From: a virus
Direction: 5' to 3' (one strand)
IMG/VR virus record: IMGVR_UViG_3300044610_000151
Location: 1 to 29,656 of that record
DNA: 29,656 nucleotides
Shown: piece by piece, positions 22,760-29,656 of the stretch
How positions within the stretch are numbered: position 1 is the stretch's first letter
Layout of the letters: each line of letters starts with the position of its first letter
Made by a program: the position numbers and the translations under genes
Notes under the pieces: generated by a model
The model's database searches: none
What the model was told of the DNA's origin: nothing
The model's input: only the letters and a program-made list of their open reading frames with translations

Positions 22760-23327
22760 AAATGTTAATGAGTTTTTTGAAATGGATTTGGATATAACTT
22801 CTGTTAGGGAAGCTATTTCAGGAATAAGACTTCATAAAGGAAAAGAGTTTGCAGAGAAAGTTGCGAGTGAGAAATATAAATATATTCTGATTCCTGAAAA
22901 TGAAAGTGAACAGCCAGTTGCCTTAGTTCCTGATGTTATTCTTTCTGATATTAGTGGTTTTAAAGAACTTATTATATTTAAAGACGTTGAAGGCGAAGTT
23001 AAAGCAGCTATGATTGCACCATTACTTTTCTCTGGTACTATGGTTGCAGGAACACTAACATTCACAACAGCTCAAATGATAATTGCAACTACAATTGCTG
23101 CTATTGTTAATATAGGTTTATCTCTTGCCTTAAATATGGTAATGAGCATGATTTCACCAACAAAAGAATTTAGTTCTGACCCTGCCTCAGCACAAAGAAA
23201 TAACTCAAACCTGTTTAACGGCGCTCCTTTAATAAGAGAACAAGGTGGAAGTGTTCCTTTAGCATTTGGATATGGTTATGCAGGTGGTGTTCTTATCTCA
23301 TCAAGTCTAACAACAGCAGAAGGTTAA
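22740..23327 (+). CDS. Tail assembly protein gpI-like
   Basis: This 195-residue protein (lambda I 223) has the gpI plan. A ubiquitin-like beta-grasp N-terminal domain (KVKVFENVNEFFEMDLDI, VREAISGIRLHKGKEF) is followed by a hydrophobic region at residues about 85-140 (AMIAPLLFSGTMVAG, MIIATTIAAIVNIGLSLAL) with two membrane-like helices, then a Gly/Ser-rich tail. The hydrophobic part is typical of gpI and may help assemble the tail tip. Its start lies 20 bp inside gpK and its TAA overlaps the gpJ ATG, so K, I and J are strongly coupled. The weak AAGG ribosome site is usual for the coupled gene. Confidence 0.8.
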   Translation: MKVKVFENVNEFFEMDLDITSVREAISGIRLHKGKEFAEKVASEKYKYILIPENESEQPVALVPDVILSDISGFKELIIFKDVEGEVKAAMIAPLLFSGTMVAGTLTFTTAQMIIATTIAAIVNIGLSLALNMVMSMISPTKEFSSDPASAQRNNSNLFNGAPLIREQGGSVPLAFGYGYAGGVLISSSLTTAEG

Positions 23328-26300
23328 TGATGAATGAATTAATGGATGTGTCAGGTTCTATGGGTGGTGGTAAAGGTGGTAAAGGAAGCCGTACTCCAGT
23401 AGAATCTAATGATACTTTAAGAAGTAGTCAAACAATTAAAGTCCTTCTCGCTATACATGACGGGGAAATTGACTCTATTGAAAACATATATCTTAATAGA
23501 ACACCTATTTCAACTTATGATGCAAGTTTTGATGTTCGTTATGGTTTAAGTAATCAGGAAACAATTCCTGGTTTTGTTAACACTGAAAGTCCGTTTAATT
23601 ATAATAGCTCTGAGATTACACAGGCAACTCCTTCAGAAACTTTAACTCTTGCTTCAGATGTTGACGCTGTTAGATTAACTTTCTTTGTTCCACAACTTTC
23701 ACAATATTTAGAAAACGGAGATTTAGTTGGTTCTGGTGTTTCTCTGCAAATAAGAACTGGGATAAATCCTGCAAGTTTAACTTATTATTCTAACACTGAT
23801 AAATCCGGTAAATCATCCTCTGAATACGCATGGGATGTTCTAGTAACTCGCCCAACAAATATTGGTGGAAATCCAAACTGGTACGTTAGAGTTTATAGGA
23901 ATACTCCTGATTCAACTTCAGTTAAAACTAATAATAAGACCCATCTTGCAAGTGTTACGCAGATTTATTATAAGAATTTAACTTATCCTGGAACAGCACT
24001 TGTTGGTATTACTTTAAGAAATGCAGATCAATTTGGTGGTCAAGTTCCTGAAATTACCATTAAAGGTAAGTTTGCAAAAGTTAGAGTACCAAATAACTAT
24101 GACCCAGTTAACCACACTTACTCTGGATTCTGGGATTTAGGTTTCTACCCAACAAAACGTTTTACTTCAAATATTGCTTGGATTATTGTTCATTGCTTAA
24201 TTGATGAAACTTGCTTAAACCTCCCTCATTCAGATATAGATAAAGCAAGTTTCTATGAACTTTCTATCTATGCTGATTCTTTAGTTGATGATGGTCTAGG
24301 TGGGCAAATTCGTCGTTATCATATGGGGTATCAATTTTCCTCAAGAGATAATGTACCTAGTTTTTTAGCAAACTTATTATCAATATGTAATGCCCAACTT
24401 GCAACTAATGAAGTTGGTCAAATTTGTATTGTTTTCGACCAAGAAGGAATTCAACCTTCAAGAATTGTTGCTAACTCTAATGTTCTTGAAGGAGTTTTTA
24501 ACTACTCCTCAAATGACATTGAAGGAAGAACAACACAAGTTAATGTAACTTATAATAACTTTGATAAGTTCGGTGATACTGATACAGCAACTTGGCCCCC
24601 TGCGGTTATAACTCCAGATTCTCTTGAAGAAAAACTTATCAATCGCTATGGTATTCAACCTTCAGATATTGTTCTTCCAGGTTGTCGTTACGAAGCACAA
24701 GCAATATATAAAGCTCGTTGGGCTTTCTACACAAACTGTTTAACAACAAGATTTATCACATTCAAAGTTATGCTTGCTGGTATGACTTATAAGTTTGGAG
24801 AAGTTCTTCAAATTATGGATAGTGAGAATCGCCAAGTTATGCAACATGGAGTTATTACTGGTTCAAGTGTTTTAGCTGGTGTTACGACAATTAATCTTGA
24901 TAGGGATATTGTTTTATCAAACACTGTTTGGACAATTAGTTTTACAGATGCTAATGGTTTAACCATTCATGAGAAACAAATTCTTCAATCTGGTGGCACA
25001 GTTAATGCTGTAACCTTTAACGGAACAGAAGTACCTTTTATTGGTTCAACCTTTATTCTTAATGGGCCGATTGAAGCAAAACTTTATAAAGTAACTGGTA
25101 TAACTAAAGATGATGAAACTTATGTTATCTCCGGTATCGAGCATGATGAGAATAAATACGCCTATATTAACGAAGGTGTAACTATTGACGCACCAACAGG
25201 GGATTTCGTTAATGTTAGTGAGTTCACTGTTGAGCCAGTAGTTAATGTTACAGTTCTTCCAGTAAGTTCTTCAGATGGGATAAATTCAAACATTCAACTT
25301 TTTGTTGGTTGGGAATGGGATTTAGATCACTCTTCAAAATTTAAGGCAGATTTTATTGCTAATTGGAGAAGAGATGGAAAGGATTTTACAATTGTTCGTG
25401 ATATTCAAGGACAAAGTTTTGATATAGATTCTGCTGTTCCAGGTACTTATGAGATAAACATTTGGGCAATTAATCCAGCAACAGCAATTAAATCTACTGT
25501 TGTTAGTACTGTTTATAACTATAAGACAACTGCTGGAACAAGTGCGCTTCTTCCTCCTGTTAATGCGAGAATTGCTGGAACTTCTGGTTTAATCTATGCT
25601 TCTCCTGCAATGACATTACTTTGGGATTATAACTCCCTTAATGATGATGTTGCTGAAGATAGTCTTTATGATTATGTTGTAGAGTTGTGGGATGTTTCTG
25701 GAGTTACAAAGTTTTCCTCACATACTGTTAATCCAGACATTGAGAAAAATGGTAGTTTCACTCTTTCTTTTGTTGAAAATGTTGCAACTTTTGGTTCTCC
25801 AACAAGAGAGTATCAGGTTAAACTCTATTCAAGAGACTTAACCGGCGAAGTTTCAACTGCATATAGTGTTACTGTAAATAACAACGTACCTGCTACTCCA
25901 AGCTTTACTCTTCTTTCTGGGGTTAGTCAGACTTTTGTAAACATTACTCGGTCTACTGAATATGATTTACAAGGTTATATTGTATATAGAAGGCTTTACA
26001 GCGGTTCTACTTGGACTCCTTCCACTGGGGATATTGTTTATAAAGGGCCAGATAGTTATATACCTCTTGGTGTGGTTGATGCTGGTACTTATCAATTTGC
26101 TGTTGCTGCTTATGATACTTTTGGAGACAGTGGGTTAAATGTAAGTTCTATACAACAAAGCACAACTTTAACTGCTGAAACGGATAAGTTTGCTTATTCT
26201 GGATTGCTCTTCACTCCGAATAGTCCGACAACCAATTCTGTAACTTGGGCAACTTTTCAAGTAACTATTAATGGTGGTACTGTTCAAAATGTTTCTGGAA

Positions 26301-27325
26301 GTTCTGCTGCTTGGACAAGTGGTACACTATACTTATGTTTTAATAAAGATACTTTAAGTATTGAAACAACAACAAGTATGGCTACTGCTGTTACGAAAAG
26401 TCAAATTCTTGCTACTTATGAAGGGGGACTTAATCTTAAAGGTGGTGATGGGAGTGCTTTTATTAATGGGGGGCAAATTCTTGCTCAAAGTGTTGGTGCA
26501 AACCAACTTGTAACTAACTCAGCAATAATTACAGATACAGCCCAAATTGCAAATACAATAATTACTAATGCTCATATCGTCAATGGTACTATAACTGATG
26601 CTAAGATAGGAAATGTTATTCAAAGCACTGGTTTTGACGACATTGGCCCTACTTACTCTGGTTGGAAGATTGATAAAACTGGTAATATAACTTCTTATGG
26701 AAACTTATCCATTAAAGATACTGCTGGTAATGATATACTTACAACTGGCCCTAGTGCAGGTATAAAGTGGGATAAGATTGTTGATAAATCTTCTTGGGTT
26801 AGTATATCAGGTATTACCACTACTAATGCCAGTACATTTATTGAAGCTGGTGCTATTAATAACTTAATGTTTGATAGAGCAACTGGTAATAAATTATCTG
26901 TTGGTGAATTAGATATTCAAGGTAACGCTGTATCTATGGCAACAGCAGCAGTAACAGCAGGCACAATAACCTTAGCATCATTATATACATGGGTAACAGT
27001 ACAAACACTAAATACAGGAGTTGTTTCATCTAACTTAAATTCTAAAATATTTGCCTCATTTGGAGCAGAACTAGAAGTATCTAGTGATAGCCCAACAGGA
27101 GGGGCTGTAATTGATTTAAGATTAGTTGTTAATGGTTCTGTTGTCTACGGCCCAGTTTCTGCTATTTACGGAGAACCTCTAGCTTATGCCTTAGTTTCAG
27201 CAGCAACAGTATTTGATTTACCTTCTGGACAAGATTATGTAATTCAACTACAACTAAATAAACAATACTCCGATAATGCTTATGCGAAAAATCGTTATAT
27301 CAACTCTCTAGGAGTTAAAAAATAA
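23327..27325 (+). CDS. Central tail hub / host-specificity protein gpJ-like
   Basis: Forms the tail-tip hub and, at its end, binds the host receptor. The 1332-residue length exceeds lambda J (1132). The Gly-rich start and SRTPVESNDTLRSSQTIKV resemble the J opening (KGHTPREAKDNLKSTQ). The hub domain runs to about residue 620 (WDVLVTRPT, VRVYRNTPDS blocks). Fibronectin-III-like modules follow from about 620 to 930, and a C-terminal receptor-binding region ends DYVIQLQLNKQYSDNAY. The ATG at 23327 overlaps the gpI stop; AGAAGG favours the next ATG at 23330. From about 26935 codon choice changes (GCA/ACA/GTA/TTA replace GCT/ACT/GTT/CTT), suggesting recombinational exchange of the tip. Confidence 0.88.
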   Translation: MMNELMDVSGSMGGGKGGKGSRTPVESNDTLRSSQTIKVLLAIHDGEIDSIENIYLNRTPISTYDASFDVRYGLSNQETIPGFVNTESPFNYNSSEITQATPSETLTLASDVDAVRLTFFVPQLSQYLENGDLVGSGVSLQIRTGINPASLTYYSNTDKSGKSSSEYAWDVLVTRPTNIGGNPNWYVRVYRNTPDSTSVKTNNKTHLASVTQIYYKNLTYPGTALVGITLRNADQFGGQVPEITIKGKFAKVRVPNNYDPVNHTYSGFWDLGFYPTKRFTSNIAWIIVHCLIDETCLNLPHSDIDKASFYELSIYADSLVDDGLGGQIRRYHMGYQFSSRDNVPSFLANLLSICNAQLATNEVGQICIVFDQEGIQPSRIVANSNVLEGVFNYSSNDIEGRTTQVNVTYNNFDKFGDTDTATWPPAVITPDSLEEKLINRYGIQPSDIVLPGCRYEAQAIYKARWAFYTNCLTTRFITFKVMLAGMTYKFGEVLQIMDSENRQVMQHGVITGSSVLAGVTTINLDRDIVLSNTVWTISFTDANGLTIHEKQILQSGGTVNAVTFNGTEVPFIGSTFILNGPIEAKLYKVTGITKDDETYVISGIEHDENKYAYINEGVTIDAPTGDFVNVSEFTVEPVVNVTVLPVSSSDGINSNIQLFVGWEWDLDHSSKFKADFIANWRRDGKDFTIVRDIQGQSFDIDSAVPGTYEINIWAINPATAIKSTVVSTVYNYKTTAGTSALLPPVNARIAGTSGLIYASPAMTLLWDYNSLNDDVAEDSLYDYVVELWDVSGVTKFSSHTVNPDIEKNGSFTLSFVENVATFGSPTREYQVKLYSRDLTGEVSTAYSVTVNNNVPATPSFTLLSGVSQTFVNITRSTEYDLQGYIVYRRLYSGSTWTPSTGDIVYKGPDSYIPLGVVDAGTYQFAVAAYDTFGDSGLNVSSIQQSTTLTAETDKFAYSGLLFTPNSPTTNSVTWATFQVTINGGTVQNVSGSSAAWTSGTLYLCFNKDTLSIETTTSMATAVTKSQILATYEGGLNLKGGDGSAFINGGQILAQSVGANQLVTNSAIITDTAQIANTIITNAHIVNGTITDAKIGNVIQSTGFDDIGPTYSGWKIDKTGNITSYGNLSIKDTAGNDILTTGPSAGIKWDKIVDKSSWVSISGITTTNASTFIEAGAINNLMFDRATGNKLSVGELDIQGNAVSMATAAVTAGTITLASLYTWVTVQTLNTGVVSSNLNSKIFASFGAELEVSSDSPTGGAVIDLRLVVNGSVVYGPVSAIYGEPLAYALVSAATVFDLPSGQDYVIQLQLNKQYSDNAYAKNRYINSLGVKK

Positions 27326-27326
27326 T

Positions 27327-27953
27327 ATGTTTAGTGTAATTTATGAAACAGGTACAGGCAAAATAACAAGAGTTACCAGTAGTTCAGATGTGGGTTTTGA
27401 ACCAACTCTAACTATTGGCGAGGCTTTTATTTCCTCAGAAGAATATATTAATGATTCTTTATTTTTCATTGATGAGGGAATTGCTACTGCTTTCCCTGCA
27501 AAACCTTCTATGTATCATATATGGGATTGGGAAACTAAAGCATATATATTATCTGCCGAACAGTTAAATCTAGCAAAGTTAGAAAAGTTAAAACTTGTTA
27601 ATAGAGTTAGAGCTAATTTGTCATTAGAGCCTATTCCTTACGATAACAAAACCCTAGATGCAGATACCCAAGCTCAATCAAACATAAACGGAAAACTTCA
27701 AGAAATATTCGCAAGAGGAGCAAAGAATACTCCCTTAACTTCTGGAGAAATGTTTTGGAAAGATGCAGATAATGTAATTCATTCATGGGGAAGTCAAGAG
27801 AACTATAAACTCTGGCTTCAAGGATTAGTTATTGCGATTTCTTCAAGAAACACAGAACTTTATGCAACTGCTTGGACTAAGAAGGCAGAAGTTGAAGCCT
27901 TAACAGATATTAACGATATTCTTAACTATGATACAAACTCAAATTGGAGCTAA
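27327..27953 (+). CDS. DUF4376-type fibre-associated protein
   Basis: Follows gpJ at the end of the tail module. The 208-residue protein opens with a beta-rich half (MFSVIYETGTGKITRVTSSS) containing a WDWETKAYI fibre-protein-like turn. Its C-terminal half (residues about 100-200) shows the layout of DUF4376 and tail-fibre-assembly proteins: NKTLDADTQAQSNING, FWKDADNVIHSWGSQENYKL and a last helix of Ala-rich repeats (TKKAEVEALTDINDI). DUF4376 domains are usually found as C-terminal modules of short fibre or fibre-assembly proteins. Function here: probably an appendage or assembly component; not certain. The Shine-Dalgarno is distant (GGAG, about 12 nt), so it may be read through from gpJ. Confidence 0.65.
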   Translation: MFSVIYETGTGKITRVTSSSDVGFEPTLTIGEAFISSEEYINDSLFFIDEGIATAFPAKPSMYHIWDWETKAYILSAEQLNLAKLEKLKLVNRVRANLSLEPIPYDNKTLDADTQAQSNINGKLQEIFARGAKNTPLTSGEMFWKDADNVIHSWGSQENYKLWLQGLVIAISSRNTELYATAWTKKAEVEALTDINDILNYDTNSNWS

Positions 27954-27957
27954 CTAT

Positions 27958-28251
27958 ATGAACGAATACCTTATTTCCCTCTACTACATTCTTTTCGGAA
28001 TCATTGGAGCCTCTTTCCACTATATAAAGAAACGATACGTCGATGAAACAACAAATTTAACCTTTAAAGAGTACCTTTTCACTAATAAAAGAGCAACTTT
28101 TAACACCATTTTTGCTATTGTTTCAACTGAAGTTGGCTTATCAATCCTTCATTCAGGCGGGGATTTCCTTTCTTTATCTGAGTTTGTTGGGGCTTTAACA
28201 GCCGGTTATACTGCTGATAGTGGTGTTAACTCAACCAAAGAAGAAGGTTAG
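27958..28251 (+). CDS. Putative holin, three-helix membrane protein
   Basis: The frame begins at the ATG at 27958 (GGAG at 27946-27949; the longer upstream form overlaps the previous gene and is less likely), giving 97 residues. Three hydrophobic stretches are visible: about 4-22 (LISLYYILFGIIGASFHYI), 48-65 (FNTIFAIVSTEVGLSIL) and 72-88 (SLSEFVGALTAGYTA), with charged loops (KKRYVDE, FTNKRAT) between. Size, topology and position just before Rz/Rz1 and the endolysin indicate a holin that would permeabilise the inner membrane for endolysin release. I cannot name the family, and a pinholin or other membrane protein remains possible. Confidence 0.65.
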   Translation: MNEYLISLYYILFGIIGASFHYIKKRYVDETTNLTFKEYLFTNKRATFNTIFAIVSTEVGLSILHSGGDFLSLSEFVGALTAGYTADSGVNSTKEEG

Positions 28252-28255
28252 AAAG

Positions 28256-28753
28256 ATGTTTTCTTTCTTGATTCCTTATATAATTTCTGCTATAATTGGT
28301 ATAATTTCTGGAAGTTTCATAACATCTGCAATAAAAGATAGTGAAATTGCTGAATTAAACTTACAAATTGTTACACAAAGAGAACTTGCTGCAAATACCT
28401 TACTTGAGGAGACAATTAAAGTCTCTTCTCAGAAGGAAAAAGCAGAAAAACTTGCTAATCAATTGGAACTTTCACATGAACAAAGTGTTTCTAGTATTAA
28501 TGCTCTTGACTCTAAGCTTAAATCTATTAGGTTGCGCGGCGGAACCAGTGGGAAGAGTTGTAATAGCACCGAAAGAGAAGGTAGTAATACCTCAGAACCT
28601 TCTGAAGAAGCCAGTACCAACGAATTTGCAGGAAGATTACATGAGTTTCTTATACCAAGAGCATATAATTCTGGAATAAATGATGAATACGCGGCTTCTT
28701 GTTATAAGTTTGTTGTAGAAAATAACTGTGGAATATCTAAGGAAGAAGAATGA
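28256..28753 (+). CDS. i-spanin (Rz-like)
   Basis: Inner-membrane spanin subunit. From the ATG at 28256 (AAGAAGG and AAAG upstream; the longer upstream start lies in the holin gene) the product has 165 residues. One N-terminal membrane anchor covers about residues 4-22 (FLIPYIISAIIGIISGSF), followed by a long charged coiled-coil part (EIAELNLQIVTQRELAAN, SQKEKAEKLANQLEL). It thus spans the periplasm to meet the Rz1 lipoprotein encoded inside it in the +2 frame. Together they fuse inner and outer membranes at lysis. The C-terminal part (FLIPRAYNSGINDEYAASCY) is typical of Rz. Its stop overlaps the endolysin ATG (ATGA). Confidence 0.85.
   Translation: MFSFLIPYIISAIIGIISGSFITSAIKDSEIAELNLQIVTQRELAANTLLEETIKVSSQKEKAEKLANQLELSHEQSVSSINALDSKLKSIRLRGGTSGKSCNSTEREGSNTSEPSEEASTNEFAGRLHEFLIPRAYNSGINDEYAASCYKFVVENNCGISKEEE
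28476..28679 (+). CDS. o-spanin (Rz1-like lipoprotein), embedded in Rz
   Basis: This gene lies entirely inside the i-spanin gene in another frame. The ATG at 28476 (GGAAC 7 nt upstream) starts a 67-residue prolipoprotein: MNKVFLVLMLLTLSLNL then LLGC, a lipobox with Cys20 as the acylated residue. The mature 48 residues (CAAEPVGRVVIAPKEKVV...) include several Pro and Lys but are less Pro-rich than lambda Rz1. It should be anchored in the outer membrane and pair with the coiled-coil end of the i-spanin. Embedded Rz1 is the classical arrangement; its clear lipobox makes it a real gene and indicates a host with an outer membrane. Confidence 0.85.
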   Translation: MNKVFLVLMLLTLSLNLLGCAAEPVGRVVIAPKEKVVIPQNLLKKPVPTNLQEDYMSFLYQEHIILE

Positions 28754-29319
28754 GTTACGAACTTGATAAAGAAACTTTTGAAGCTTGCTTCCCTCATGCA
28801 AGTAAGAAGAATATAGACCTTTATTTTCCTTATTATAAGGGATCTTGTGCAAAGTATTGTATAAATACTCCAATAAGACTTGCTGCTTTCTTCGCGCAGA
28901 TCGAAGTTGAAAGCGGAAGTCTTCATTATGTTGAAGAAATTGCTGATGGTTCTGCTTATGAATATAGGAAAGACTTAGGGAATCTTCTTCCTGAAGCGTT
29001 GGAGATTGCTCATAAAGCAGGAACAACTACTGGAAGATTCTATAAAGGTCGCGGTCATATCCAACTTACTGGCTTCTATAACTATAAGAAGTATGGTGAT
29101 AGTCTTGGTCTTGATCTTGAACATAAGCCAGAGTTGTTAAAAGAACCACAATATGCTGTAGCTTCTGCTTGTTTATATTTCAACTCTCATGGATGCAATG
29201 AACTTGCTGATGTTGGTTTGTTCGGGGCAATTACAAAGAAGATTAATGGTGGTTATAACGGAAGTAAAGACCGTCTTGCTGCTTATTCAAGAAACAAAAA
29301 GGTTTTTGGATTAACTTAA
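28750..29319 (+). CDS. Endolysin, GH19 chitinase-like muramidase
   Basis: Peptidoglycan-degrading enzyme, 189 residues. GH19-family blocks are seen in order: IRLAAFFAQIEVESGSLHYVEE, with the catalytic acid at Glu54 (the usual HES is VES here); RKDLGNLLPEA; the highly diagnostic FYKGRGHIQLTGFYNY; and later KINGGYNGSKDRLAAY. The fold is lysozyme-like. No signal peptide or membrane anchor is visible, so release needs the holin. The start overlaps the Rz stop (ATGA). It completes the lysis cassette of holin, spanins and endolysin. The antisense open frames across this region are shadows. Confidence 0.92.
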   Translation: MSYELDKETFEACFPHASKKNIDLYFPYYKGSCAKYCINTPIRLAAFFAQIEVESGSLHYVEEIADGSAYEYRKDLGNLLPEALEIAHKAGTTTGRFYKGRGHIQLTGFYNYKKYGDSLGLDLEHKPELLKEPQYAVASACLYFNSHGCNELADVGLFGAITKKINGGYNGSKDRLAAYSRNKKVFGLT

Positions 29320-29331
29320 TGAGGCTATTTT

Positions 29332-29499
29332 GTGCTTTCAGCTCAAGCTAAAAGGAGATTTAGGTTAAATAAGTATCAAAAACTTATTAATCTTCATGCA
29401 AAACGAGTCAAGGAAGTCGAAAAAACCATCTCCAAAAGTAAAGAAGCAATTCTCCGCCTTGCTTATAAGATGGTTGATCTTTATTATAAAGACTTTTAA
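29332..29499 (+). CDS. Small basic helical protein, GTG start (55 aa)
   Basis: Directly after the endolysin stop, GAGG (29321-29324) lies 7 nt before a GTG (29332-29334) that opens a 55-residue frame ending TAA at 29499. The product (VLSAQAKRRFRLNKYQKLIN..., ending DLYYKDF) is rich in Lys and Arg and predicted helical over most of its length (KRVKEVEKTISKSKEAILRLAYK). No membrane segment. It might bind nucleic acid or be a lysis accessory factor, but no family is recognised. The good ribosome site and single start choice make it probable. A longer antisense frame across it lacks support. Confidence 0.55.
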   Translation: MLSAQAKRRFRLNKYQKLINLHAKRVKEVEKTISKSKEAILRLAYKMVDLYYKDF

Positions 29500-29514
29500 C
29501 ATATGAATATCCAC

Positions 29515-29530
29515 AGCACAAGGATGTGCT
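29515..29530 (+). other. Short hairpin after last gene
   Basis: AGCACA and TGTGCT pair perfectly over 6 bp around a 4-nt loop (AGGA), 15 nt after the small gene's stop. No T-run follows, so a standard intrinsic terminator is not supported; it may mark the end of the lysis transcript. The remaining bases to 29656 hold no supported gene. Confidence 0.3.
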
Positions 29531-29656
29531 ATACAATTAATCAACCTATTATCCCAAACATCCGTCTGCAACAATGTATACAAAGTCGCATGATGTAACT
29601 TTATTCTTTCCAATAATTACTCCAATTAAGCTCTCCACAAAACAATCTCCCTCAAC

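Noticed and set aside
28637-29026. 129-codon minus-strand frame across Rz and endolysin
   Set aside because: Antisense shadow of well-supported GH19 and spanin genes; no ribosome site and no protein-like domain.
29503-29598. 31-codon ATG frame near the right end
   Set aside because: No Shine-Dalgarno and overlaps a hairpin; too short to support.
1-29656. CRISPR array, tRNA, rRNA or insertion sequence
   Set aside because: No regular direct-repeat/spacer array, cloverleaf, ribosomal sequence or transposase was found on reading both strands by eye.

Overview
The window is the late, structural half of a tailed phage or prophage of the lambda-like siphovirus type. It is AT-rich by eye (mid-30s percent GC; not computed). 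The gene order follows lambda with small changes: small and large terminase, gpW-like connector, portal, prohead protease with nested scaffold, decoration protein, gpE-like major capsid protein, gpZ-, gpFII- and gpU-like connector genes, tail tube, G/GT tail chaperone with a frameshift, tape measure, gpM, gpL, gpK, gpI, gpJ, then lysis. The embedded Rz/Rz1 spanin pair implies a Gram-negative host; nothing in the sequence fixes the species.

Positions 1-4852 carry a minus-strand cassette of eight genes: a tailspike-like protein that runs off the left end, three small putative virion proteins, a protein built from eight tandem 24-residue repeats, a beta-helix-like fibre protein, an unknown helical protein and a small membrane-anchored coiled-coil protein. 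These probably form or assemble the host-contact appendages. Positions 4853-4991 hold two overlapping divergent promoters that share one -10 region and drive this cassette leftward and the packaging and head genes rightward.

Positions 4992-12665 are the packaging and head module. A near-consensus promoter sits inside the left arm of a terminator-like inverted repeat (9353-9406), just before the protease/scaffold/decoration/capsid genes. Positions 12666-13282 hold a structured RNA-like element and a free-standing HNH-AP2 endonuclease gene. Positions 13304-16061 are the connectors and tail tube. An anti-CBASS Acb2-type nucleotide sponge gene (16141-16383) lies between the tail tube and the tail chaperone. 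The chaperone carries a canonical A AAA AAC slippery heptamer (-1 frame) giving a GT fusion. Positions 17202-27953 are the tape measure, tail tip, central hub/receptor-binding protein and a DUF4376-type fibre-associated protein. Positions 27958-29499 hold a putative holin, Rz/Rz1, a GH19 endolysin and a small GTG-start gene.

The genes are tightly packed, with many ATGA or TAATG stop/start overlaps that suggest translational coupling. No gene-free stretch exceeds about 160 bp. The most notable items are the acb2-like gene, the divergent promoter switch, the promoter-in-terminator, the nested scaffold start, the frameshift site and a degenerate hammerhead-like RNA junction upstream of the HNH gene.
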